64,000 nt of DNA, taken from contig NZ_QAFW01000010.1 of NCBI RefSeq assembly GCF_003057615.1, forward strand, positions 1 to 64,000. The letters are read 5' to 3'. This DNA comes from Metalysinibacillus jejuensis. GTDB lineage: Bacteria > Bacillota > Bacilli > Bacillales_A > Planococcaceae. Positions 16,915 through 24,281 of the stretch are shown here, piece after piece; the stretch's first letter is position 1, and each line of letters starts with the position of its first letter. The position numbers and the translations under genes are program-made. Below the pieces are notes generated by a model that did no database searches, was not told the origin of the DNA, and saw nothing but the letters and a program-made list of their open reading frames with translations.

Positions 16915-16930
16915 AAAAGGGGGCGTCAAA

Positions 16931-17251
16931 GTGAAGTGCTTGCTAGTAGAAGGGTTGTCAGATAAAATACGTCTCACACAAGTGATTGCTGAACCTATTA
17001 TTATTTTGTGTACGAACGGCACGATTTCGCAAACGACACTTGAGGAGCTACTTGCGCCATATGAGGACTATGAACTATATACGTTATTTGATGAAGACAA
17101 ATCAGGTGACAAGCTGCGCCAACTGATGAAACGTACCTACCCTGAAGCGATTCAGTTACATACGACGCGTACGTATAAGCAAGTTGCTGAAACCCCACCT
17201 CGCTTCCTTGCTACAATAGTAGCGAGGGCAGGTATACGCATTAAAAGATAA
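16931..17251 (+). CDS. yusF: Toprim-domain protein (YusF-like)
   Basis: A 106-residue protein made of one Toprim domain. The metal-binding glutamate is in LLVEGLSDK and the DxD-like motif is in LFDEDKSGDKLRQL, so both catalytic acidic sites are kept. Small Toprim proteins relate to the M5/OLD group of nucleases and to primase domains, but the role of YusF is not known. It starts with GTG after AAAGGGGG. It lies downstream of gcvH and 12 bases before the thioredoxin-like gene, as in B. subtilis. Confidence 0.82.
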   Translation: MKCLLVEGLSDKIRLTQVIAEPIIILCTNGTISQTTLEELLAPYEDYELYTLFDEDKSGDKLRQLMKRTYPEAIQLHTTRTYKQVAETPPRFLATIVARAGIRIKR

Positions 17252-17263
17252 GGTTGTGGCTAG

Positions 17264-17575
17264 ATGGAACAATGGACAAAACAACAATTTGAAAAAAATA
17301 TGACAACGGACAATGTGGCGTTGTATGTTTATACGCCGATGTGTGGTACATGCCAAGTTGCTTCTAAAATGATGAATGTCATTGAGCAACTCTTACCGCA
17401 ACATGCGATAGGGAAGATGGATTTAAACTATGAGGAGCAAGTTGCGCGTGATTATGAAATCGAGAGTGTTCCTTGTTTACTGCTTACGAATAGCGGAAAA
17501 GTAACAAAAAAGGTATACGCTTTTCAATCCGTACCCTATTTGTATGAATTAATGAAAAATGAATTGACAGGCTAA
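17264..17575 (+). CDS. yusE: Thioredoxin-like protein (YusE-like)
   Basis: A 103-residue thioredoxin-fold protein with active site CGTC in YTPMCGTCQVASK and a cis-proline in ESVPCLLLTN. Shorter than standard thioredoxin. It follows the Toprim gene by 12 bases and ends just at the -35 box of the S-box promoter. In B. subtilis yusE is likewise upstream of the met transporter. Partner unknown. Confidence 0.82.
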   Translation: MEQWTKQQFEKNMTTDNVALYVYTPMCGTCQVASKMMNVIEQLLPQHAIGKMDLNYEEQVARDYEIESVPCLLLTNSGKVTKKVYAFQSVPYLYELMKNELTG

Positions 17576-17592
17576 AATGTACATGGTAAAGT
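17564..17592 (+). promoter_or_regulatory. Promoter upstream of the SAM riboswitch
   Basis: TTGACA (17564-17569), 17 bases, TAAAGT (17587-17592). The -35 box overlaps the end of the thioredoxin-like gene. It places the start of transcription about 25 bases before the aptamer. Confidence 0.75.
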
Positions 17593-17621
17593 GACTCATA
17601 ACAACACAAACAATATATCGA

Positions 17622-17792
17622 ACTCTTATCAAGAGAGGCGGAGGGAAGTGCCCTATGAAGCCCGGCAACCAACACGAAAGTGAAAAGGTGCCAATTCACA
17701 CAAAGTATAACTTTGAGAGATGAGTGGTCGGTTGATACGTAATAGATTACGTCAAACCCTTCCACTTCCTACTAGAGGTGGAGGGTTTTTTT
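17622..17792 (+). promoter_or_regulatory. SAM-I (S-box) riboswitch with terminator
   Basis: The aptamer (17622-17725) has the standard conserved blocks: CTTATCAAGAGAGGCGGAGGG, then CCCTATGAAGCCCGGCAACC, then GGTGCCAATTC, closing with GAGAGATGAGT pairing to ACTC at the 5' end. A terminator hairpin follows (17754-17792; CCCTTCCAC with GTGGAGGG, then seven T). SAM binding should stop transcription before metN, as in B. subtilis metNPQ. Here the gene it controls is broken. Confidence 0.96.
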
Positions 17793-17811
17793 ACTAAGGA
17801 GGTTTTCGCTA

Positions 17812-18279
17812 ATGATTACACTAAAAAACATTATAAAAAAATACACAACAAAAAGCGGCCCTCTCACAGCAGTTGACCAAGTAAGTTTAACGATAAAAAA
17901 AGACGAAATTTTTGGCATTATTGGCTATAGCGGTGCAGGAAAGAGTACCTTAATTCGTTTGTTAAACGGTTTAGAACAACCTACTGATGGTGAGGTAATT
18001 GTTAACGATTTAAAGTTTTCGCATATTAAAGGTAAAGAGTTGCGCATGGCGCGCCAAAAAGTGAGCATGATTTTTCAGCACTTTAACTTATTATGGTCGC
18101 GTACAGTAGAAGAGAACATCGCATTCCCACTAGAAATTGCAGGCGTTCCTAAAGCACAACGAGAAGCTAGAGTAAATGAATTAATTCAACTTGTTGGCTT
18201 AGAAGGAAGAGGGCAAGCCTATCCTTCACAACTATCTGGGGGGCAAAAGCAACGAGTTGGTATCGCAAGAGCGACTTAA
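17812..18279 (+). pseudogene. metN: Truncated methionine ABC transporter ATPase (metN remnant)
   Basis: The first 155 codons of MetN, normally about 340. Walker A (GYSGAGKST), the Q-loop (MIFQHFNLL) and the signature LSGGQKQR are intact. The frame then stops two codons after GIARA, before Walker B, the H-loop and the methionine-sensing C-terminal domain. The permease metP and binding protein metQ that should follow are absent. AAGGAGG lies 11 bases before ATG. Downstream DNA to 18325 reads as the last 16 codons of another gene. A deletion with its left end inside metN is the simplest reading. The remaining protein could not hydrolyse ATP. Confidence 0.92.
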
Positions 18280-18325
18280 AGCATCTTATCCGATTGTAAA
18301 AGAACTTTTTAGCGAGTATAAATAA
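18275..18325 (+). pseudogene. Orphan gene tail fused to the metN remnant
   Basis: In the +1 frame relative to metN, 16 sense codons ([16 protein letters not shown]) end in TAA at 18323-18325. It has no start and lies exactly at the breakpoint, so it is probably the 3' end of whatever gene formed the right side of the deletion. I do not recognise the parent. Confidence 0.35.
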
Positions 18326-18347
18326 TTTGAATAGTTAAACTTTAATT

Positions 18348-18415
18348 AACAGCTGTTACTCAATACGCTAGTATGGTAAATTACTATGTATTGGATATGT
18401 ACAGCTGTTTTTTTT
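18348..18415 (+). promoter_or_regulatory. Long hairpin with T-run directly before the symporter's ribosome binding site
   Basis: Three stacked stems: AACAGCTGT (18348-18356) with ACAGCTGTT (18401-18409), CAATAC with GTATTG, and TAGTA with TACTA, then eight T and at once AGGAGG. This has the form of a terminator, but it sits between any upstream promoter and the symporter gene. It may be an attenuator, or only the terminator of the deleted upstream operon. ACAGCTGT is itself a palindrome repeated 52 bases apart. Confidence 0.55.
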
Positions 18416-18430
18416 AGGAGGACAATCGGA

Positions 18431-19585
18431 ATGAAAGTGAAAATAGGATTATTAGGGCGCATCATTATTGCCATTGCACTAGGGGTGCTGCTCGGTAGCT
18501 TCGTACCAGAAATGTTTGTACGTGTATTTGCTACGTTTAACACGGTATTTGGGGAATTTATTAATTTTGCAGTGCCGCTGATTATTATCGGTTTTATCGC
18601 ACCTGCTATTGCTGAGTTTGGCAAAGGCTCAGGAAAATTATTAGGTATGGCTACTGCCATTGCTTATACGTCTACTATTATCGCAGGTTTTCTTGCTTAT
18701 ACAGTAGCAAGTAATGTTTTACCTAGCATCGTCTCAAGTCAAGCAGGCGATGTAAAAGAGCCAGGAGCAGGTATGGCTACCACTTACTTTGATATCGGTA
18801 TTGAACCGATGATGGGCGTTATGACAGCATTGGTTTTTGCATTTGTAATGGGGATTGGTATGGCTGCGATTAAAGGCGACGTATTACAACGTGGCTTTAC
18901 TGAATTGAAAGCGATTATTGAAAAGGTAATTAACTTTGTTATTATTCCACTATTACCTTTCCATATTTTTGGTATATTTTTAAATATGACGTATGCAGGC
19001 GAAGTGAAACAAATTTTATCTGTATTCGCTTTAGTATTTGTGCTAATTATTGCCATGCATTGGGTGATGTTGACGTTACAATATAGCGTGGCAGGCACTA
19101 TGTCTAAGCGTAATCCAGTAAAATTAATTAAAACGATGCTACCTGCTTATTTTACGGCTGTTGGTACGCAGTCTTCAGCGGCTACAATACCTGTAACGCT
19201 GAAGCAAACAAAGGAAGCGGGCGCATCTGAACGTGTGGCAGGCTTTACCGTTCCTTTATTTGCGACGATTCATTTATCAGGTAGTATGATTACTTTAGTT
19301 ACATGTTCTATCGGTGTTTTATTAATGAACGGTATGGATGTGGACATGATGATGTATACGAAATTTATTTTCATGTTAGGTATTGCTATGGTAGCGGCAC
19401 CAGGTGTGCCAGGCGGGGCAGTAGTAGCTGCTTTAGGTATTTTGGAAACTGTATTAGGCTTTGATACAACTATGCTCGCTTTAATGCTTGCGCTATATGT
19501 TGCACAAGATAGCTTTGGTACAGCAACGAATGTTACAGGCGATGGTGCCTTATCAATTATTGTAGATGAAGTGAGTAAAAAATAA
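18431..19585 (+). CDS. Dicarboxylate/amino acid:cation symporter (DAACS family)
   Basis: A 384-residue inner-membrane secondary transporter of the SLC1/DAACS type that takes up an amino acid or dicarboxylate with Na+ or H+. Several hydrophobic segments, and the family's re-entrant loop motif in GTQSSAATIPVTLKQ. Later transport-core sequences are GVPGGAVVAALGIL and DSFGTATNVTGDGAL. The usual NMDGT motif is replaced by LSGSM, so the substrate may differ from glutamate/aspartate. AGGAGG lies nine bases before this ATG; the frame extends upstream only into the hairpin. A terminator follows. Confidence 0.85.
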   Translation: MKVKIGLLGRIIIAIALGVLLGSFVPEMFVRVFATFNTVFGEFINFAVPLIIIGFIAPAIAEFGKGSGKLLGMATAIAYTSTIIAGFLAYTVASNVLPSIVSSQAGDVKEPGAGMATTYFDIGIEPMMGVMTALVFAFVMGIGMAAIKGDVLQRGFTELKAIIEKVINFVIIPLLPFHIFGIFLNMTYAGEVKQILSVFALVFVLIIAMHWVMLTLQYSVAGTMSKRNPVKLIKTMLPAYFTAVGTQSSAATIPVTLKQTKEAGASERVAGFTVPLFATIHLSGSMITLVTCSIGVLLMNGMDVDMMMYTKFIFMLGIAMVAAPGVPGGAVVAALGILETVLGFDTTMLALMLALYVAQDSFGTATNVTGDGALSIIVDEVSKK

Positions 19586-19590
19586 ATGTT

Positions 19591-19627
19591 GCCCTTTGAC
19601 ACATTTGGTTGTGTCGAAGGGTTTTTT
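19591..19627 (+). terminator. Terminator of the symporter gene
   Basis: CCCTTTGACAC pairs with GTGTCGAAGGG and is followed by six T. Confidence 0.9.
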
Positions 19628-19728
19628 CTATTTAGAGGGGAATGCTTATGATAAATAAGGGTAATAGTGAAGTATAAGTAAATGTTCAGAGTAGGTACGC
19701 TATACTTAAAAACTAAAGGAGTGAAGTC

Positions 19729-20787
19729 ATGAAAAGGAATCATTATATGTTGTACTTCACAAGTTTAGCTGCGATAGCCGTCGTAGGGTGTCAAGCTACT
19801 GAGGCAGAGGTACCGCCTTATAGTAATAAGGTGCCGGCGGATGCGCCACCTTTAGAAAAATTTATAATTGATAAGTTTATCACGTCTACAGGGCTCATTC
19901 GTACAGATATAAAAGAACGTAAAGAAAATTATTTATCAGAAACAATAGGCCTATGGCTAAGTTATTTATATGAACGAGGGGATGCTAAACGTTTTGCGGA
20001 ACAAGTAGCCGTATTACGGCATTACTTTATATTAGATGATGTTATCAGTTGGGAAATTAATGGTGAGACAGCCTCGACTGTCAATGCTTTAATTGATGAT
20101 TTGCGTATTAGTCGGGTACTAATATTAGCGAGTCAACGCTTTGAGGAACCATCCTATCAACTATTAGCACAAAAAATCGGAGAAGCTCTGCAACATAAAC
20201 AAGTGGAGTCGGGGTTATTTACAGATTTTGTTGATGTTAAAAATGGTGTACATAGCAAAACATTAACAATTAGTTATATTGATAGCAGAGCGTTACAGCA
20301 ACTTAACGAAATCGGTGTAGTAACTACTGAAATGTTAATGCAACACCGAAAAATTTTACAGCAAGCTAAAAAAGGCGCTACATACGCAAAAGCTTATGAT
20401 ATTGAAGCAGCGAGCTATATTTTTGAAGAGGAGTTGCATCTTGTAGATCAATTATATATTGCGCTTAATAGTGAACGCTGGGCAATCGATACGACGGACT
20501 TTGCACAGTGGCTACAACAGCATTGGCAACGTGATGCTAAGTTGTTCGGGCGATACAATGTAAGCAGTAATCAGCCAGCCGTCTCATATGAGTCTCCAGC
20601 CGTCTATGCACTAGCACTTCTTTATTATCTAGAACGAAAAGATATAGCAATGGCTCAAACATTTGTCGATAAACTCGAAAGTATGCAAGTAGGTAGTGGT
20701 TATATTAACCTCCAAACAAATGATACTCATGCTTTTGACAATATTTTACCTTTACTAGCGATGGAGGTGTATAACAATGCGAGATAA
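19729..20787 (+). CDS. ydaJ: GH8-like lipoprotein of the exopolysaccharide operon (YdaJ-like)
   Basis: A 352-residue lipoprotein: signal ending in lipobox AVVGC with Cys21 to be lipidated. The mature part is helical with the arrangement of the glycoside hydrolase 8 alpha/alpha toroid. The glutamate in NYLSETIGLWLSYLYERGD is in the place of the GH8 proton donor, and INLQTNDTHAFDNILPLLA resembles the last toroid repeat. It heads a five-gene set matching B. subtilis ydaJKLMN and Listeria pssA-E in order and size. Likely trims the secreted polysaccharide outside the membrane. GGAGTG precedes ATG; a TATACT -10 box lies at 19701-19706. Confidence 0.82.
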   Translation: MKRNHYMLYFTSLAAIAVVGCQATEAEVPPYSNKVPADAPPLEKFIIDKFITSTGLIRTDIKERKENYLSETIGLWLSYLYERGDAKRFAEQVAVLRHYFILDDVISWEINGETASTVNALIDDLRISRVLILASQRFEEPSYQLLAQKIGEALQHKQVESGLFTDFVDVKNGVHSKTLTISYIDSRALQQLNEIGVVTTEMLMQHRKILQQAKKGATYAKAYDIEAASYIFEEELHLVDQLYIALNSERWAIDTTDFAQWLQQHWQRDAKLFGRYNVSSNQPAVSYESPAVYALALLYYLERKDIAMAQTFVDKLESMQVGSGYINLQTNDTHAFDNILPLLAMEVYNNAR

Positions 20788-21625
20788 TATGCTAACAATG
20801 ATAAATTTAATGTTAGTAACTCTCGTTGTGATAACGAGTAGCATGACCTATTTTTTGATGGGGAATGCAGAAGGATTAGTGCTTTTATTAATAGCAGGAT
20901 TATTAATGGTGGGCAGCTTATATTTCGGTACGCTACCTATACTAATGACGACTTTAGTATTGTTTTTTGTTAGCGGTAGTATTTTATTTTATAACGTGTT
21001 GATAGGTGCAAACATGAATCAACAAATGCAATATTTTTTAGATGTATTTTTATATTATGGTCTTGCTCTCATTGTATTAATTATAGTAGCAGGAAAATTA
21101 CATGAATATATGATGGAACGGATGCAACAACTTAGACAGCAAGAAGAACGCTTAACAAAATATGTAGCAATTGATGTTGACACAGGCTTTGATAATCAAA
21201 CACGTATGATGACTGAGGTATTCGAAGAGATGCGTCGTGCGGATCGCTATGATTTAAACTTCGCTTTAGTCTTTTTTAAAATTGAAAATTACAAAGAATT
21301 TAAACGTTTATATAGTGCAGATGAAGTGCTTCATATGTGGAAAGAGCTAGCACGAAAAATAGAACTAAAATCAAGGATAACGGATAAAAAATTTCGTTAT
21401 AAAGAAGATGAACTCGTTGTGCTGTTAACTTCAACGACTGATGAGTACCGCGACATCATTTACGATAAATTTAAGGAAGTCATTTTAGAGCATCAATTGC
21501 TATCAGGAAAATGGATTACACTCTCTTATCGTACAGCTTTTTATACGTATTATCCTCATCAAGAGCAAACGCTCGAACAAATTCTAATCGAAGCAGAAAG
21601 CGAGATGAAGTCGCATGTCTTATAA
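20777..21625 (+). CDS. ydaK: Membrane c-di-GMP receptor with degenerate GGDEF (YdaK-like)
   Basis: A 282-residue protein. The first ~105 residues hold about four membrane segments; a short coiled coil (110-127) leads into a GGDEF-type domain (130-282). The active-site loop reads KEDEL (209-213) instead of GGDEF, so no cyclase activity is expected. The inhibitory-site motif RxxD is kept as RITD (200-203), five residues before it, the exact spacing used to bind c-di-GMP. This agrees with YdaK, which activates the EPS synthase when it binds c-di-GMP. It overlaps ydaJ by 11 bases and has GGAGG before its ATG. Confidence 0.88.
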   Translation: MRDNMLTMINLMLVTLVVITSSMTYFLMGNAEGLVLLLIAGLLMVGSLYFGTLPILMTTLVLFFVSGSILFYNVLIGANMNQQMQYFLDVFLYYGLALIVLIIVAGKLHEYMMERMQQLRQQEERLTKYVAIDVDTGFDNQTRMMTEVFEEMRRADRYDLNFALVFFKIENYKEFKRLYSADEVLHMWKELARKIELKSRITDKKFRYKEDELVVLLTSTTDEYRDIIYDKFKEVILEHQLLSGKWITLSYRTAFYTYYPHQEQTLEQILIEAESEMKSHVL

Positions 21626-23018
21626 CCGACTCATCGCTAGCTTTTTACTATGGTTATGTATTGCGCCTGTAGCATTAGCGGAGGATAGCCAGATTATCAC
21701 AGTGATTGTGAATGAACAAACACCAGCTGAAGACATCAACGGACTCGTTTATGAGTTAACAGCGTATGGTGAAGTACAAACTACAATTTCACCAACAGAA
21801 GAACAAATTATTAATAGTGATGTCATTGCTTTTATTAGTGAGAGTAATCTAAATTTACAAGCTACTATTTGGCATGCTATCAATGAAAGTAGCGCTAAAA
21901 AAATTATAGTAGGTACCATTCTTCCCAAACTGTCACAAATGGCAGATTGGCAACAGGGCGAAGAAGTCGAAGTATATAAACTAGACGGAAAAACATTGGA
22001 TGAGCCGTTTCTTGCTTCTCAATTGAAAGTACCGCAAAGTGAAGTTGTAGTAAGCGCGTCTAGTTATCATCAACAAGTGCCAGCTGTAGTTCGTAAATCG
22101 AATTTAGTATATTTAGCGCCTGTAACTTTACGACAAAAACCGTATGTTGTAGCAAAAGAGGCGATTCAAAAACTATTAAGTCATCAATCTCTCCCAGTGC
22201 AATCAAGCTTATTGCTAATTACTAATATTGATTACAATACTAACGTCGAAAAATTACAAAATATACTAGTAGCATTACGACAGAAAAATATCCCCGTTAC
22301 TTTACAAGTAAAAGTAACGACTACTGATAACAAAAACAACCGGATATTTAAATTGCGAGACAATAAACCATTGTTGAAGCTGTTGCAACAAGCGCAAAAA
22401 GATGGGGCAACGTTATTGATGAAAAACGAAAGCTTGGCTGCTGTTCCACGAGATTTTGAAGAGATGGTAATTGATAAATTATATCCAATTGGATCTAACT
22501 ATCAATATGAGGGCATGCCATTGCGTGTACAAAATACTACAAATACGTATTTACCAACGATAGAGGGAACGATTATTGAGTATATTCCATTATTTTTACC
22601 CTATAACGTTGAGGACATCGCTATAGCTCAAGAAGTTATGGCCACTGACTTACACACGTATAAAGATGTAAAGACGATTGGTTTTATGTTGCAGTATCCA
22701 GCTTACGGAAAAGTAGATGAGCTAATTAAGTATATTGCTGTTTTAGATACAGTTGTTCATTATGAGTGGCAAAACTTACGTGAGGTACCGTTACGTGTAG
22801 ATAGCAAAGATGTATCGGTCATTCAAGAACATGGCTTTCAAGTTGTGCAACATACAGCAAAATGGCGCATGCTCTTAAAGCGTTATCAAGATAACCCAGC
22901 AGAATTATTATTATGGGCAATGGCGTTATTTGTTTTATTATTTGTTATGTTGTTTTTTGCGAATACAGCATTTTTACGTATGACATTGCGTAAAAGATTA
23001 TTTAATGAAAGGAATTAA
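21615..23018 (+). CDS. ydaL: DUF2334 polysaccharide-deacetylase-like protein (YdaL-like)
   Basis: A 467-residue protein with a signal peptide (1-22), a large extracellular part and a membrane segment near 430-450 with a basic tail, so it is anchored at its C-terminus. The NodB-like region includes LLLITNIDYNTN, which keeps an Asp in the place of the first metal/catalytic residue. The following strand, where DUF2334 members have an HGxTHQ motif, reads GATLLMKNESLAAV. The metal-binding histidines are therefore missing. Shorter than B. subtilis YdaL. It overlaps ydaK by 11 bases. Its place in the operon is clear; catalytic activity is doubtful. Confidence 0.78.
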   Translation: MSYNRLIASFLLWLCIAPVALAEDSQIITVIVNEQTPAEDINGLVYELTAYGEVQTTISPTEEQIINSDVIAFISESNLNLQATIWHAINESSAKKIIVGTILPKLSQMADWQQGEEVEVYKLDGKTLDEPFLASQLKVPQSEVVVSASSYHQQVPAVVRKSNLVYLAPVTLRQKPYVVAKEAIQKLLSHQSLPVQSSLLLITNIDYNTNVEKLQNILVALRQKNIPVTLQVKVTTTDNKNNRIFKLRDNKPLLKLLQQAQKDGATLLMKNESLAAVPRDFEEMVIDKLYPIGSNYQYEGMPLRVQNTTNTYLPTIEGTIIEYIPLFLPYNVEDIAIAQEVMATDLHTYKDVKTIGFMLQYPAYGKVDELIKYIAVLDTVVHYEWQNLREVPLRVDSKDVSVIQEHGFQVVQHTAKWRMLLKRYQDNPAELLLWAMALFVLLFVMLFFANTAFLRMTLRKRLFNERN

Positions 23019-23019
23019 A

Positions 23020-24276
23020 ATGGCTGATATTTTATTTTATATTTCGTTAACTTTAATTTGGACGATGTTACTTTATCATATGTTTTTAATGCAAGGTGGC
23101 TATATGCATTATAGAAGTTTTGAGAAGCCCATTCGACAGTGGGAAAGAAATATGAAGGATATGCCAACGGTGAGTGTTTTTATACCAGCGCATAATGAAG
23201 AAGTTGTCATCGGACAGACACTTGCTGCCATGTCTCGTCTTTATTATCCAAAAGACAGGTTAGAGGTCATTGTAATTTGTGATAACTGTTCAGATAATAC
23301 CGTTGCGATTGCTAAAAGCTATGAAGAAAAATATCCTTTTATTCGCGCTATAGAAACAGAGGGCGAAAATAAAGGTAAGGGGAAGTCATCGGCTTTAAAC
23401 ACGGCCCTAGCTCAGTCTAATAGTGAGTACGTAGTCGTTTATGACGCTGATAATACACCAGAAGAAAAAGCAGTATGGTATTTAGCGATGGGGCTAGTAA
23501 ATGATGCGAAAGCTGCAGCAGTAGTAGGAAAATTTAGAGTAGTAAATGCAGATGAAACGTGGCTAACACGATTCATTAATATCGAAACAATTTGTTTTCA
23601 ATGGATGGCGCAAGGTGGTAGATGGAAATGGTTTAAAGTTGCTACCATTCCAGGGACAAACTTTGCTATTCGTCGCCATATTTTAGAGGAACTAGGCGGT
23701 TGGGACGTTAAAGCATTAGCTGAGGATACAGAATTAACAATTCGCGTTTATAACCTCGGTTGGCATATTCGTTTTTTTCCGAAAGCTATTACATGGGAAC
23801 AAGAGCCAGAGACGCTTGGCGTTTGGTGGAAGCAACGCACACGTTGGGCGAGAGGCAATCAATATGTTGTGCTTAAATTTCTTAAACAGTTTACAACATT
23901 AAAGCGTAAAAGTATCATCTTTGATTTATTTTATTTCTTCTTTACCTATTTTTTATTTTTCTTTGGTGTGATTTTGTCGAATAGTTTATTCGTTTTAAAT
24001 TTATTTTTTGATATTGGTCTCACTGTAGGGAGTGTTTCATTAGTACTGTGGATTTTAGCAGCGCTATTATTTTTAGGTGAAGTCATGGTTACTTTAAGCA
24101 TTGAAAAATCACAGATGACTTGGAAAAACTTTTTATATGTTGTGTTAATGTATTTTACGTATTCACAAATGTGGATTATTTTAGTGCTTAATTCGCTGTA
24201 TTTAGAAACGAAGCGCATGTTTACAGGTGAGGAAGTGCGTTGGTATAAAACAGAGCGATTTAAGCGAGAGGAGTGA
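23020..24276 (+). CDS. ydaM: Processive family 2 glycosyltransferase (YdaM-like)
   Basis: The polymerase of the exopolysaccharide operon, 418 residues in the membrane. One N-terminal membrane segment, a cytoplasmic GT-A domain, then three to four C-terminal segments. Catalytic motifs of BcsA/HasA-type synthases are present: VYDADNTPEE (DxD), LAEDTELTIRV (TED-like) and QRTRWARG (QxxRW). The start at 23020 has GAAAGGA six bases upstream; an earlier in-frame ATG at 23005 overlaps ydaL and lacks a site. The sugar polymerised is not evident from sequence. Confidence 0.9.
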   Translation: MADILFYISLTLIWTMLLYHMFLMQGGYMHYRSFEKPIRQWERNMKDMPTVSVFIPAHNEEVVIGQTLAAMSRLYYPKDRLEVIVICDNCSDNTVAIAKSYEEKYPFIRAIETEGENKGKGKSSALNTALAQSNSEYVVVYDADNTPEEKAVWYLAMGLVNDAKAAAVVGKFRVVNADETWLTRFINIETICFQWMAQGGRWKWFKVATIPGTNFAIRRHILEELGGWDVKALAEDTELTIRVYNLGWHIRFFPKAITWEQEPETLGVWWKQRTRWARGNQYVVLKFLKQFTTLKRKSIIFDLFYFFFTYFLFFFGVILSNSLFVLNLFFDIGLTVGSVSLVLWILAALLFLGEVMVTLSIEKSQMTWKNFLYVVLMYFTYSQMWIILVLNSLYLETKRMFTGEEVRWYKTERFKREE

Positions 24277-24281
24277 ATGGT

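Noticed and set aside
17484-17765. Minus-strand 93-codon frame over the SAM riboswitch
   Set aside because: It is antisense to the aptamer and to the end of the thioredoxin-like gene, with no RBS. The conserved riboswitch explains the sequence.
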